Counted from the stretch's first letter, positions 11,473-24,473 are shown. The stretch is DNA of 64,000 nucleotides from Scatophagus argus (GCF_020382885.2 NC_058504.1:18425019-18489018); one strand, 5' to 3'. Numbers and translations: made by a program. Notes: a model not told the origin generated them from the letters alone.

Positions 11473-14280
11473 TTGCAGCCACAGGAGGAGAAGAAGCAGA
11501 ATGGAATAGCATGGATTATATCAGATAACAGAAATACAAAGGTGAGCTTTGCAGACTGTGATTTTTTGTTTTTTTTGTTTAACGCCTAGACCTTCCTGTG
11601 AGCAGCATGCAAACACTGTGGTTTAGTGATGAAAAAGTATTGTCATAGGCAGAAAGCTAAACAGCAGGGTTGGAAAACATGTTGGAAACTGAGATGAGAT
11701 CAGAGGCAACCAAAGAACTTTTGTCCACCTGTGTGAAAGCCGTCAACAACAGCCAGCAGGTTGAACGCAGCTGAAATAAATTAAGGTCAAACAAACATTC
11801 CATATTTTTATTTTATCCTATTTTTTAACAGTATTTTAGAGGCCTGTGCCCCTTTTTATCCCCTCACGTGGAAAAATATTCCACAAAACAAGCAGGCCTA
11901 AACAACTAAAAAACAATGTAGGAGATTAAAACATCCAGTAGTGTGTGATGAGTTCAAACTGCTTACACCAGTTACATCAGTACAATGTTACATACACCTT
12001 AATGCATCAGTAACTGAATCTCAATACTATAACAGGCAATGCTGTAATACTGACATCAGAAATAGTACTGCATACGAAGAACTTTTGAGTTAAAGACTTT
12101 CAAGCTGCACTGGTCAACATTTTTATAATAACAATGACTAAAACCTTCTGGTCTGGCTCAGTCCAGCTCATTACACAGTAACATTAAATTTTGAATTTTC
12201 TTGATCAAAAATTTTGGATGATACCAACAGAATGACTCCATGCAGCCCCATATTTTGGTTAGCCATCTGTTGAGGTATCAAGCACACTGATCCCATACTG
12301 AAACATGGAGGTAAAACACTGCAGACACCTGATTGGTCAGTGGGAGCAGCCACGGTCATCTGATGTTTTCTTCAGCAGTCTTTAGTCCTGCTGCCTGCAC
12401 CTTTTCCTCAAACACAGCTTACAGTACCTCCCTGTTGTAATAAACAACCACATAATGAGATGAAAAAACACAAAATGTGTATCTGCGTAGTGAGTGTGCA
12501 ACAGAAAAGTGACGGTGAGCACGAACAGAGCAGAGGAAAACAGTAGCAGTTTGTATGTTGTCGACCTGGCAGTATTGTCAACCAATGGTAAGCTGGATGA
12601 CAGTTAATAAATGATGAAGCTTCACAAGACCAAGAAAAGTCTCCTCTGCTGTTTGTGGAAAAGATTACATCCTAAAGCCCCGTTAACAACTCCACCTACA
12701 TTTAATAGCGCTGCCTGCAGTGGAAACACAAAACAGATCTAGCGTTTAGGTGGGTTCCAAGGGCGATATACTGAAGGCACACTAGAGGAAATGCAGTTTG
12801 CAGTGAAAGCTGTCACATGTAATGCTGAACTAACAGAGAATTATCATCCAAATCTGATGTCCACCTCATTTCACTAGAGCCTTTCAGCTATTTTCAGCTC
12901 ATTGTTTTGGTTTTCTGGCTAGCAAATTTACCGTTTTGGTTCTCTCTCTTCAGCATTGTTTTCCTAATGTACATTACCTATTCAGCACTGTTAATAAGTC
13001 TAGCCTCTAAATTACTGAATAGTTTTACCAGAAATTGCCAGAGACCAAAAGTTTATGAAGTGTCAAATCATATGACTATGTTGTTTTTAGAGCTTGTTAT
13101 GCTGCCACCAAGTGGCCAAAAATAATTTAATGTTACTTAAAGTACATTTTTTCATTAATAGCAATAATGTACCTCCCTTTTAAGTAACAGTTTGTGTGCA
13201 GGACTTTTACTCGTAATGGCTTGTAATGGTATTTTTTGTACTATGGTGCTGGTCAAGTAAAGGATTGAATCCTTGTTGGAAACACAAATTAGATGAAAGA
13301 GTGAGAGAAAGAAGCTTAATCCACCTGAACAGGAGTCAGCCTCAAAAGGCAAGCCGTAAGTGAGACATTTATTCCCATTAGCAAAAGTTATTACAAATAA
13401 TAACTGGAGTCAGTTTTAATGAGCAATGATTCGTATTAGAGCTCATTTTCAGCGAATGTGGATCATCTGATGCCAGTTTTGGGTCGAGTAGCGTCTTGCA
13501 TTCTCAGTACTGCACTTGCCTGTATGGCCAGCGTGCAAATACAAACACGTGCCAAATCTCAGACACTCTCCTTCTCCTCACCCTGCCTCCTTCCCTCCCT
13601 CTCCCCAACCCCATGCTGAAGCAATTATGTCCAATGTGTGAGTCTTGTACAGGCAGTGTGAGGGTGATTGATGATGCTGTCAGCACAGGGAACATGTTTT
13701 AACGTCAGAATAATCTCCCTGCTAATATATTACATCCACTGGATAGGGTTCAATCATTACTAATAGCGCTGCTAAGTTGGTGAGAAGGGAGCCGGTGTTA
13801 AGAGCACGTGCCTTTGTGTGTGTGCATGTGAATTTGTGTGTGTGTGTGTCTCATTAATCAGAGCAGAAGCAGAGGCAGGGAAATCTCGCAAGGGCAACCA
13901 ATAAACAGGTATGCCAGTGCAAGGTGGAATAAGCAGCCAGCAAGAAGTGTTTACTTCTTACATAATTACTCGCTCGTATCCCATAGTCAGTGAATCAACT
14001 GAGACGTTGTTATTGTGAATGTGAGAGTCTTACCAGCACTTGATATAATAACGTCTTATGAAATGAAAGAGGTGGAAAGAATGGAGCACAAAAGCATCTG
14101 ACGCTTCAAAAAGAGGCAGCCTTGTGCTGTCTAATCCGAGACGTCTAATCTCTCAAATTGCTGTGACATTTGATGAAGGGAATCAAGCTGGTGTGAGGAG
14201 AGAGACATGCCCAGGCAAAGAAGGGAGTGTGTGTGTGTGTGTGTGTGTTTGTATGAGTGTGTGTGGATGTGTATTCATGT

Positions 14281-14552
14281 AGTTGTAGGGATAAAAATTT
14301 GTTTAGGTCACATTGTGAGGACCTGCCTTACTTATGGGGACAAAATGCAAGTCCTCAAAATGTAAATCGCTAAATATTAGGGTGAAGACTTGCTTTGAGG
14401 TTAGTTTGATGTTAGGGTTTGGTTGAGGTCAGGGTTAGGATTAGACAAGTAATGTTTATTGTTATGGTTAGGTGGTGGTTAAGCCTCCAGGAAATTAATG
14501 TATATGTGTATGTATAATCTATGTAATGTCCCCAGAAGTGATGGAAACATGA
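14281..14552 (+). repeat. Degenerate dispersed repeat of a type common in fish
   Basis: The segment has the vocabulary of a repeat I know from many teleost genomes: a block reading roughly 'cattgtgaggacctgc', then 'ggggacaaaatgcaagtcctcaaaatg', then a GGTTAG/GGGTTAGG-like middle, then 'gtccccagaagtgatggaaac' running into GT repeats. GT microsatellites flank it on both sides (14,228-14,270 and 14,553-14,566), which is usual for this element. Family name not assigned; the recognition is from memory. Confidence 0.55.
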
Positions 14553-14843
14553 CTGTGTGTGTGTGTTTTGTTTTTGTTTTTTTGCTGATGTGTACAGTAC
14601 ATATCCAGCTGTGCCCTCTGCTTCTGAACAAATCCTTCTTTAAATACGAGCTGTGTTGTTTACAGCGGTTTTCTCCCTCTAGACACCATCCTCTCTCAGC
14701 CTACACTGCCTCTCTTCATTAGACACTGCCTCCTCTTTTATCTGCTTTACATACTGTTGATCGGAGGCACCATCCCCCCACTTGTCTATAGCTAGGTAGA
14801 ATACGAATGTATGGCATACACATGCATATACATCTGGGAACAT

Positions 14844-14906
14844 GGGAGAAAGAAAGAAAGAAAAAAGAAAGAAAAGGGAAAGAAGGAAAGAAAGAAAGAA
14901 AGAAGA
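14844..14906. repeat. Homopurine (GAAA)n-like tract
   Basis: 63 consecutive purines on the plus strand, built of GAAA and GAAAA units. Confidence 0.9.
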
Positions 14907-15152
14907 CTGTGTGTGTGTGCAGGAACGGGTGTGTGGGGATTGGAGTTATATTCTGCTGGTGTCAGCTGGCTCGTGGCCTGCAGATTAATGTGTGTGCGTG
15001 CATGTGTGCACACATACGTGCGTGGCGCAAAACAAAGGCGCCCTCACAAACACCCATAAACAGATTACCTCGTCTGCTGAGAAACAAAGGGTTAAGAGAG
15101 AATGCAGATTTCACAGGGAAGGGAGGGAGCTGAGGCTGTGTGTCTAGTTTTG

Positions 15153-15210
15153 ATGTGTGTGTGTGTGTGTGTGTGTGTGCCTGTGTGTGTGTGTGTGAGA
15201 GAGAGAGAGG
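15153..15210. repeat. (TG)n then (GA)n compound microsatellite
   Basis: TG tract with one CTG interruption, continuing into GAGAGA. Confidence 0.9.
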
Positions 15211-15900
15211 GGTGAGCCGGGCCAGCACGGTGGTGGAGCGTTGTGATCCCTCTCCCTAATACTGTGTGGAGAATCTCCTCGCTGGGCTCAGCTGCCAATT
15301 CTCCCCACTGTAACAGTTCCATTCTCCTCCTCAGCCGCTGAAACAATACTGCCGTGCCTTTCTGTGCGTCTCCACACAAAGAACCCAGTGCTGAGACAGA
15401 CGCTCAGAGTGAACTGAGACATAGCACCAGGACAATAGGCTGAGAATGGTTTTGTTTGGTATTGTGTTGTGTGTTTGTGCAGACAAACAATAAAGAAAGT
15501 TCCAAGGAACGAGCAACTTTTTCCTCATTGTTGAAACTTTAAGAGGATGCATGGTTTACAGAAGTGGGAGCTGTGGGATTTGCTTCTTTGGAGAATCTGC
15601 GCTTATCACTCGTGTATCAGCCTTATAGTTCAGAGAACATTTATGTATTTCTGCTTGGAGTCAGACTTGAAATAAAACAATACTTTTCCAGCACATTTCT
15701 GAATGTGCTGGGAGGTCAGCTCTGTTGACAACAGGGCCTGTATCACTCACAACATAACATGTCTGTAGAAAAAAGCTCAGCCGCACATCATACACACTGA
15801 ATCAGTGAAAACACCTCCGGCATAAAATCATACACATGCAGAATTTCTTTCGAACCGCTTCTCACTCTCCCAGAGACATACACACTGGAGTACTGGAAGT

Positions 15901-15917
15901 TCCCCCTCTGCTGGTGG
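15901..15917 (-). promoter_or_regulatory. Candidate CTCF site
   Basis: The minus strand reads CCACCAGCAGAGGGGGA, close to the CTCF core (CCASYAGRKGGC and longer forms). The final GGGGGA departs from the usual GGGCGC. Motif evidence only. Confidence 0.3.
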
Positions 15918-16020
15918 CGGCAAATGCTGAGATGTTTACTGCCTCAGAGGACCACCTCCCTGGGACCTTGAGCCAATCACGGCAGCCGAAACAAGCCTTT
16001 TATCTACAGGGGCTTATTAA

Positions 16021-16035
16021 GCTAATTGAATTAGC
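16021..16035. promoter_or_regulatory. Paired-type homeodomain palindrome (P3 site)
   Basis: GCTAATTGAATTAGC is a perfect 7-bp inverted repeat about a central G. It contains TAATTGAATTA, an exact match to the P3 site TAATNNNATTA bound by paired-class homeodomain dimers. It sits in a block without simple repeats (about 15,940-16,080). Binding is inferred from the motif only. Confidence 0.35.
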
Positions 16036-16905
16036 ATGTTGTGGTTTCTGAACCCAAATACGATTAGCCTGTTATTACAGTGTTATCAGGGTCCCTTGTT
16101 ACAGTAACAGCAGGTTACTTTTGGCTGCTTCTTTTTCTCACTGCCTGCATTTCACACGTCCACGCGTCAGCTCACCCGTTAGATAGCTGGCACAGTTGCA
16201 GTGTCATGAAAATCAAAGATATAGTGCATCTCGTAACAGGTAAAGCTTCACCAGCTAGCGTTTTAAAATTTGGTTTATTGACACAGATGTTACAGGGGTC
16301 CTTAAAGCACCAAAAACAGCAGACAGATACAGTTAGCAACTAACTGGTGAAAACAGTGGAGCATTTAGGACCCATAAACAGCCAGATATCTCTTTTAGGA
16401 GTTAGTAGAGTTCAAAAACAGAGTTAAAAATAGAGTGAATATTGAGAGAAGTATGACTTCAAATGAATGCTAATGTTTCTCTGTGTCTGTTCGATGTGTG
16501 AAAAGCAAGTATTGAAACGAAAAGCGTGATGTGGTGAGTTTGATCATTTCCCCAAAATCTTCTACTGACTGACTTCCATAAACCACTCCCATATAATTAA
16601 GTAGCTGGAAAATAAAAGAAACAAAACATGTGACATCAAAGGTTTGGAGAAGCATATTTTATAAACAACAAAAAAAATTAATTTGAAAAATAGATAGATA
16701 AATTGGACAAATAAAAGCCTTGTATGCAGTGCGGTCTTTGGAATAGAAAACTCCAGTGTTTCGGTCTGAATGAACCTGTGTGAACACAGCGTTCCTTGTG
16801 CACTGAAACTCCCTTTACCAGCTGGGCAGTGAGTCATAGAGGCCGGCTTCAGTGGTGGAGTAGGAGGTGGGCAGACTGGGTGGGAGGAGGTGCAAGGATG
16901 AGGAA

Positions 16906-16929
16906 GGGTGGCGGGGGTTGGGGGTGGGG
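16906..16929 (+). other. G-quadruplex-capable tract
   Basis: Four G runs (3, 5, 5 and 4 G) are separated by loops of 4, 2 and 1 nt, fitting the standard G3+N1-7 pattern. The segment also resembles GGGGTGGGGC Sp/KLF-type boxes. Confidence 0.5.
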
Positions 16930-17050
16930 CTGAGGTCTGGATGAGGAGGTTGAGAGACCAGGTTTGGGAGTCAGCTGGTCTCTCCGAGCCTGTGATTAAT
17001 ACACTGGGGCTGCTCTGCACAACCTCCACACCACACTGTCCTCACCTCCA

Positions 17051-17064
17051 ATTAGCATGCTAAT
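17051..17064. promoter_or_regulatory. POU-like 14-bp palindrome
   Basis: ATTAGCATGCTAAT is a perfect 14-bp palindrome. Each half gives ATGCTAAT, one base from the POU octamer ATGCAAAT, so it could bind a POU dimer. It lies about 120 bp from the G-rich tract and just before a GT repeat. Motif evidence only. Confidence 0.35.
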
Positions 17065-17085
17065 GAACCTGCATGTGTGTGACTA

Positions 17086-17090
<5 letters not shown>

Positions 17091-17124
<34 letters not shown>
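17091..17124. repeat. (GT)n microsatellite
   Basis: Perfect GT tract of 17 units. Confidence 0.95.
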
Positions 17125-17125
<1 letters not shown>

Positions 17126-18490
17126 ACCTGGGGGCTCTTTCTCACTGTGCAGCATAAACAGAAACAGGCTGTCATTCAGCAGAAAGGCTGCAGCTCTGCT
17201 AATTGCGACTGTGTGTGTGTGTGTTATGGACTGTGACTGGTCTCGCTCGCTGCTGTTATGGTAACTGGTTGAATAGGAATGTTTTCTCTGCCTAGTTATA
17301 CCTGTCATGGTGACCTTTGTTCTCTGTGATCGCTGAGATGTGGACAGGACCAGCCACAGCTCGTCCTCTCTGGGTGACATGATTAACAGGTCCACCGGCA
17401 CTGTGCTGCATTATAAGCTTTTAACATACAGTTTTAACAACTTTTATTTCCCTTTCAGTCACTTAAATGCTGGAAAAGCATCTTATTTCCCTCTGTTATT
17501 CTCCCTGATGTTTCTCTCTGTTTTCTGTAAACTGTTGAATTTTTCTTCATTGTATGTTGTACAATCTATAAGCCCCTCCAAAGCAAAGTTGTGAATTTTT
17601 GATTTCCTAATTGACATTAAATCAAGTAAAGTTCATTCAGAAAGCTGTGCTGATTGGGTAGGAACAGCAGCGAGAAGCAGTGTGTGCAAGTATTTTGGGT
17701 GCTTCATCACACAAGTAAAAATTAACAGCAAAGACAGTGACTTTATTAAAAGCAGCTCACCTTGCTCTACAGCTACAAATGTAAAGACTACACTACAACT
17801 CAAGCATTATGCTACATGAGTTGCACTCTAATTGATTTCACCAAATTACTTGCTAGTTCAAACGTGTTCAAATTTTTATGGCTGCACCATTCCATCAAAT
17901 CTAGATCTCTAGAGCATAATTATATATGATTTTCCCCAAAATAGAAAATTAAAGAAGATTAGGAAAAAAAAAAGTTTGGGGGCACACTGTGTGTTTGGAA
18001 TGTCATTAATGATGAGACATTCATGATTAAGAAATGGAAAATTATAGTGTGAGGAATAAAACCATCGCTGAGAACACTGGCAGGTTCTCAGCTCCCTTGT
18101 GTTTTGAATTTTTTATAAAAGCAGAAGGCGTAATGTATGAAAGGTTTGGTGAAAATAACTCTAAACATCTTCATTATTAAAGTGATAAAGAGACGGGGAG
18201 GCTGGACATGCAGAAGCTTTTTTTCCTTGTTTTTTTTTGTGTTTGTTTTGTTTTTTTTTTATTGTAGCAAAGGGGTTAATGAGAAACATGGACCCTATGT
18301 TTAAGCAAAAACAAGTGCTTGTGAGGAACAAATGCTTGCATGATGTGACTTCCTTGTGCTTTTGTAAGTGGTGCTGAACCAAAACCATAATTTCACAGTC
18401 CAGCATTCAAAATGCAAAAGGTTGAAACCACACATTTCAGCAGTTCAAATTAAATACATCTCCATTTCACCAGTGTATTTTGGCTGTGCT

Positions 18491-18510
18491 AAAAAAAAAA
18501 AAAAAAAAAA
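18491..18510. repeat. Poly-A run
   Basis: 20 consecutive A. No retroposon body or target-site duplication was seen next to it. Confidence 0.95.
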
Positions 18511-18842
18511 GACAACCAATCCCTCTGCCTTTTCGACACTAGTATGAGGATTAGTTCATATGCTTTGTGGTCAGTGACCATTCAGCGTGTCATCACCTGC
18601 AAAAACTGTGCATCAACCGGGGCAGTTTAGAAATTCATTCATGAACAGCGATATAATCCTGTTTCCCTTTTGGCTGTTTGGTATGTACACGTATGTACAA
18701 GAATGTCTGTGTGTTTAAGCGCCTGATTGTGTGTGTGTGTGTGCATCCATGCTGCTTGTGTGCGTACAGACGCAGGCAGGGAAACAGCGAGCAGCAGTGC
18801 TACAGTAACCTTTGCAATAATCAGTTGTGTCTGATGGGCCTC

Positions 18843-18870
18843 TTTAATTAACCTTGTAGGAAATTAATCC
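18843..18870. promoter_or_regulatory. Homeodomain-motif patch
   Basis: TTTAATTAACC (homeodomain core TTAATTAA) is followed 9 bp later by ATTAATCC, whose TAATCC core suits OTX/PITX-type homeodomains. The surrounding 18,790-18,945 block is free of simple repeats. Possible enhancer fragment; motif evidence only. Confidence 0.25.
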
Positions 18871-21360
18871 TAGTGTTAAATGGACAAGAAAAAGATGTTT
18901 GATTACCACCGCGAGCCAACTGGGACTTCTCCCCCTGTCTAATTGCCCAGGAAGAGAGAACAAGAGAAAAAGTAGCGAGAATAAGAATGGGAGAACGAGA
19001 TAGGGAGAGAGAGGTGAGAGGCGAGAGCGAAGAGCGAAGCGTCTCGAATCCTGTGGTGTCATTAGCGTCCGTGTGAATGTCAGTTAGTCCCTGGAGCACT
19101 GATAAGGCTTCACCAAGAAGAGAGAGGAGAGGGGAGGAGACGGGGGACGCTGAGGAAAAGGGTGAAAATATTTTTTCTTAAACTGAGAGGGACAACAATG
19201 TCTATAATGTGCAGAAATTCTGCCGAATAAGTAAGGAACTAACAGAGAAGAGAAGTGAAGAGACTGTCAAGTAATTCCAGAAATTCCTCAGCAGAAGCCA
19301 GGTGTGTTCAAATGCCCACACTCAGTCACACAACTGGAGATATCAGCTCACTTTCATTGTGTTGAACTCCTACACATGAAAAGTGTTTTAAGCTGTGTAA
19401 AAAAGACCTGGTCATTCATTTCATAAAGTGTGTGGGATTGTCAGATATTATGTTCAGAAATTACCAAAAGACAGGAGCTGACAATGACTTTGTAACATGC
19501 TGAGGCCTTAACTCTTAAGGCAACTGAGAGCAGATTTTTAGATGTCATTTTAGTAAACAAGTATGTGTAATTTTTACTTCAAAAACACACAAATCAATCT
19601 GGTACGAGTCTTAATATTATTACTTTTGCGCCCTCTTAAGTAAAGTGGATTGTCCTGTAAAAACTGACAAGCGACAGTTTAGAATGGAAATGTGAGTTAA
19701 TGAAGATTTACAAATATCTAGGATTTAATCACGAGAAACTGATTTATGAACAAATTATTTTCTCAAGCCCTTATGTGCCATATAGTTTGACTAAATTTGC
19801 TCCTTCATGGAACCTCAGAGCTATGACGAGGTGATAATCTGCACCATGACTTCATCTTCATCTCTTTCCTCAAGGCTTGTTCAGGCAGGTGCTTCCTCTC
19901 TCTGTGCTCACTAATGTCTCTCGATCTCTGCACTGACCTCAGCTATCCATGACTCATCTCACAGTGCGTGTGTGTGTGTGTGTTGGCAGGGATTATCTGT
20001 CAACTGATTTGTCGACTTCCCGTATCCCTGCAGGTGTCTGTATCAATAATCCAGAGGGCAGAGAGAAGAAAACCATCCGAGGCGGTGTCCATTGTTTTCA
20101 GCTTTGTCTCTTTAGTCTGTCCTCTAGCCCTGAACAAAACCAGTTGAATCCCAGTGTAGGCCACCAGTGCATAAGTAGCAAGATAAAATAAAGTAACTTT
20201 ACAAAAGTTACAAAACAGTGTTAGCCACCACCCAGCACCGTCTCTATGCCTTGCCCCCAAGCTAACATCTGAAACGTCCTGGATCACTGCATGGATAGTC
20301 CTGACACTTGTATAACCAGATTTATACCTGTCCTTCAGATGACTTTGTGTGGAGGTTCCAAAGATATGCCGTAACTGGGCCTACATGTCGGGTGTAACGC
20401 AGCTGTGAAGATACCACACGGGCAACTGTGACTGGCTGGTTGTGTTTTTCCGCTACAAGTCTTTTGCTCAGCGTGACATCTGCTTCCTGTCAGTGAATGA
20501 CAAATATAGTACGGAAACAAGGTGGACCTTCCCACCGTCGCTTACATCACAAAGTCAACAAAGAACTGTAAACACCTTTAATGTGGGGAATATAATTAAA
20601 GCATGATCAGCAGATGAAATCCAAGCTTAAACTCAAATACGTGAAAGGCCTGCACCAACAAGCTTTCAAAGGCAGGACTCCTGATAATCCCTAGAATCAA
20701 TAATAAATTCGTCATACTACTCAACATTAACACCAAACAAAGTTTTTTTGCAGCTAGATTGTTGTCTGTGTCCATATGGTTCCTTCAGCACTTTGCTAAT
20801 GAGTAGTTTTTAAGACAAATATTGCAGGAAGTTGAATGTAACTGAATAAATTCTGAACAAAAGTTATCTGTTGTAAATGTAAGCTTTTCCTTTCATGAGC
20901 TGTAGCTCCTAACAAATATCTAAAAATGAACATTATCTAATTAAAAGGTAAAAGTTGTCTCAGTAAGTCTCAGTAACTTAGTCAGTGAGTACTAATATTT
21001 TAAAAAGTTCTTTAAAAAAAATAAAACATACAAACATAAATGAGATTAACTGCCCTCATTATAGATGTCTGTTTTTCAGATTTGCATTTATACGTGAGTC
21101 CACTTGAATATTGTTCTTGTCAGTCAAGCGTCCACTAACTTCACTGTCTGCGCCTCACCTCCACTTCTCCTCTTAACGAGCTTGTTAGTGTTAACTCATC
21201 AGCAGGGTCAAAAGCAGAGAACACACATTACAACACAGCCAAAAGATCACATTACTCAATTTGAATAAATACAAGGCAATTTGTCACTGTCATGTCAGTG
21301 TTGCCCCTTTCTCTGTCTGCCCTCACTGGCTCTCTCATCCTCCTTCCCCCACCCCCCACC

Positions 21361-21389
21361 CCTCCTCCTCCTCCTCCTCCTCCTCCTCC
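21361..21389. repeat. (CCT)n trinucleotide repeat
   Basis: About ten CCT units after a C-rich stretch. Confidence 0.9.
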
Positions 21390-21980
21390 ACGCCCTGACT
21401 CCTCGGCCCCGGCACAGCAGCAGGAAGCAGTAATGGTGATTGTATTAACCCGTCATAGAGAGTGCTGACCTTTGCTTCTGTTCAGCTGGAGGTAATAGGC
21501 CAGGAACACACACTCACACACAGAGACATGTGTTTGAATGTGTAGACACTCACACTACAGGATTCAGCCAAAGTTGAAGATTTTGGAAGAATTTGGGGGC
21601 TTGTGGAAAAGGTGAAACTTTTTCTTCTTTTCTCTTGATGGAGGTGATCCAGCATTGAATTGGCTGACAGAGGGAATATAAACTGAAATGCGTTTGCTGA
21701 AAACAACTGGTTCTGAGTTTTAGGGAAAAGATAACGGACAGCATTGTCACAGCTGGTGCAGTGGGAAATTACATAACATGGCCGTTGACTATTTTGCCTC
21801 CATGAAGAATACACTCTCTTTATGTCCCTCTTTCTCTCTCCTACTCTGCTAGTTCGTGGCTTTAGCCCCACAGCTGTGTGTCTGAACTTCCTGTGTAGCT
21901 GTTGATGTTATGGAGGTTATATTGCCTAAATACACCATGCCTTACTTGTGTGCATTCTAAAATTGTTGCTTATATGCTGT

Positions 21981-22025
21981 CCACACACACAGACACACAC
22001 ACACACACACAAGCACACACACACA
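21981..22025. repeat. (CA)n microsatellite, interrupted
   Basis: CA tract with AG interruptions. Confidence 0.9.
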
Positions 22026-23665
22026 GATGCAGAAGGCACCACGCCATGTTCAGCTTTGAATTTTTGATTTGTAATGGCAGCCTGTGTAGAAAATCTGTGG
22101 GACGCTGGTGACATTTTTACTTTTACGCTGCTCTGTCTAACAAGAGGATGGCTTTACTCATTGGCTAGATAAGGAATCTCATGGCCTCATACGCCAAAAG
22201 ATCACATTACAGGTTGTTATAGGTTGTTTTTGTATGACAGAGATAAGAGTGGTGTGTAAGAGAAGCATTAATATATGATGGACACTGAAGTGAACATTTA
22301 ATTATCAGCTGTGAACATTGTGGGGTTAGGTGTACTCCCCTACTGATCAGTACTTTGTATTTGCTTATCTTATATGTGCTCATATTAGCTTAGACAAATA
22401 GTGAACAAAGTACATAATGCTTGGCTCTGTATCTTTGAACTGAACTGAACTGACAGAAACTATTCAAATCAGCAAACTGGTTCAGAATTTACACATCTGA
22501 TCTGAATTTGCTTCCACGTTAACACCAACATTTCCCATCTGGTTTTCTCAGAGGATTTTCTCATTTGGCTTTCTCACATACCTTCCCTGTCCAATATTTA
22601 AAAGAGTGCTCTTACTGTTAGTTTTAGCATTAATATAACTGGCCCTCTATGTTTGCAATATTTTCAGTATTCTCTTATCACTTATATCCTGAGGAATGAA
22701 TTGAGTCGAGACACTAAAACAACCGTTTCATCTCAATTCTCTTGAGAGTTGCATCCTTAGGGGGCCTGTTTTCATCTCCAGGCCGACAGAACATTTGTGT
22801 ATCTAGAACCACTGAGTCCCATGTGATATCTAAATATCACCCACATTAACCCCAACACCTTCACACAGACATCTATATTTCCTAAGCAGATTAATTAAAA
22901 AGAATAAAGTTCAACATAAAACATGAAAATGAAGACAATCTTGCTGTTACAGTATATAGCAGAAGATATGTGGCAACAGTATGAATCGCACATACAATTT
23001 TTTTGCCAGAATAAACTTATCTGGTTTGCCAGAAAGGAAAGCCTTTAATAAAAGAATTTCTCAGAGATGTGTGTGAGGCGGAAGTCACACAGGGCACCTC
23101 TGAGTGAACGGGGGTTAGCACAACAGCTCAGACCTCCTGCACTCCTTCATCTGGCTGTTTCAACATCCCTCCATCCCCTCCACCCTTTCCAATCCAGTCT
23201 CTTAAACAAATCCTCTTCTTTCTGACAACCTAAGACACACACACACACACATATTTACAAAGAGCCACAGGGCAGAGCTGTGACCTATCCAGACTTTGAC
23301 CTGTGTGGGTGAAACAGTCAAACTCTTCGTGTACCCAGATGTCCTCTTGGCTTTTTAAAACCTCACAGTTTCTCCTTCACTTTCTTTTCTCCTCTCCTCT
23401 TTCCCGTTTGCTCTCCTTTCCCTCCACCCCCCTCTGGAGACTCAGTGATAACCAGGGTAGACGGGAGGAGGAAGTGAGCGGAGGAACGAGGGATGGGAGA
23501 GGAGGAGGGAGGGGGTGAGAGGGAGTTGTGATGTCCCGACTCAGGGATATTTAATCCTCTCTGTGAGGGGCGAGCGTCTCTCTCCCTCTGTTTGGCTTCT
23601 GGAGATCAAAGAGGCAGTTCAGATCCTGGCGAGATTGCTCACTCTCTCCTCCTGAGTGGACCAGA

Positions 23666-23667
<2 letters not shown>

Positions 23668-23714
<47 letters not shown>

Positions 23715-23789
23715 ACACACACACATACACACACACACACACAAGTACTTGGGCTGACTGGTGAGGACACTGGTGGTGGTGGTGGTGGT
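23668..23789. repeat. Compound microsatellite: (TC)n, (CA)n, (TGG)n
   Basis: TC tract at 23,668-23,702, CA tract at 23,704-23,742 with one TA interruption, and TGG tract at 23,771-23,789. Confidence 0.95.
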
Positions 23790-24473
23790 AATGAGGCTGT
23801 GATTGATGGGACTTTATGCTTCTTTACTCCACTGTCTTAAACCACCAGCGTATGGATACGCTCCAAACAAAATCAAATCTGTGTGCAGAGGAAAAATGGT
23901 TGGTTCAAAGAAGACCCACATTTGGCTTTAAATCAACAATATCATGTGATTTTCTTTACGACTGAATTAGAGCTTGACCTCTACAGAGTTACACTATTTT
24001 AGAAGTTAATTTTTTGCATTAAGAATCTTCTTATGCCAGTATGCTCCCATTGTGTCTCAAAAGCTTCTTTTGGCATGGACACAATAAAACAAACACACCT
24101 GGAGTATACTGTTGGCTTCAGGCCGTGACCATAACGTTAGTGTGGATACATTTGAAAAAGCATCCTTTTTTTCTGCTTTGGCCCTCCACCCACACCAAGC
24201 CGATAATTCACCCACCAGAAACAGATAGTACTGAAAGTGCTCTCCAAAACAAAGACAAATTTTTCTCATGCTGTGATATCCAGGCGGAGCACTGAGTTTT
24301 TTGAGAACTCTGGTGTCCACTTTTGAGAAATTTGATATTATGGTGCATTCTTTTATCTGTTGCCTGTCTTCCAATTTTTCTTGCCAGTCACTCAACTGAA
24401 ACATCAAAACATCTACCAATCAGCTGCAATGAAATTTCTGGATATTCGTGTTTCCCCAAACAATGAAGCCTAT

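Larger units (their letters stand above)
11470..15890. other. Gene-free intergenic DNA
   Basis: No supported exon. The stretch contains one worn dispersed repeat (14,281-14,552) flanked by GT tracts, a 63-nt homopurine tract, and GT/GA tracts at 15,153-15,210. Short open frames on both strands have no recognisable motifs. Confidence 0.6.
15890..19100. other. Gene-free intergenic DNA with candidate regulatory patches
   Basis: No supported exon. Several motif-bearing patches stand out: a CTCF-like site at 15,901-15,917, a paired-type homeodomain palindrome at 16,021-16,035, a G-quadruplex-capable tract at 16,906-16,929, a POU-like palindrome at 17,051-17,064 and a homeodomain-rich patch at 18,843-18,870. 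A GT tract lies at 17,091-17,124 and a poly-A run at 18,491-18,510. The clustering suggests enhancer DNA, but that is inference from motifs only. Confidence 0.5.

Noticed and set aside
16562-17029. Minus-strand 155-codon frame, proline-rich
   Set aside because: The prolines come from the G-rich tract read on the other strand, the C-terminal half is hydrophobic noise from AT-rich DNA, and no splice or homology support was seen.
18481-18520. Poly-A run as a retroposon tail
   Set aside because: No processed-gene body or target-site duplication was visible beside it.
24057-24419. Minus-strand 120-codon frame beside repeat B
   Set aside because: No family resemblance, no promoter or splice context, and it abuts a dispersed repeat.
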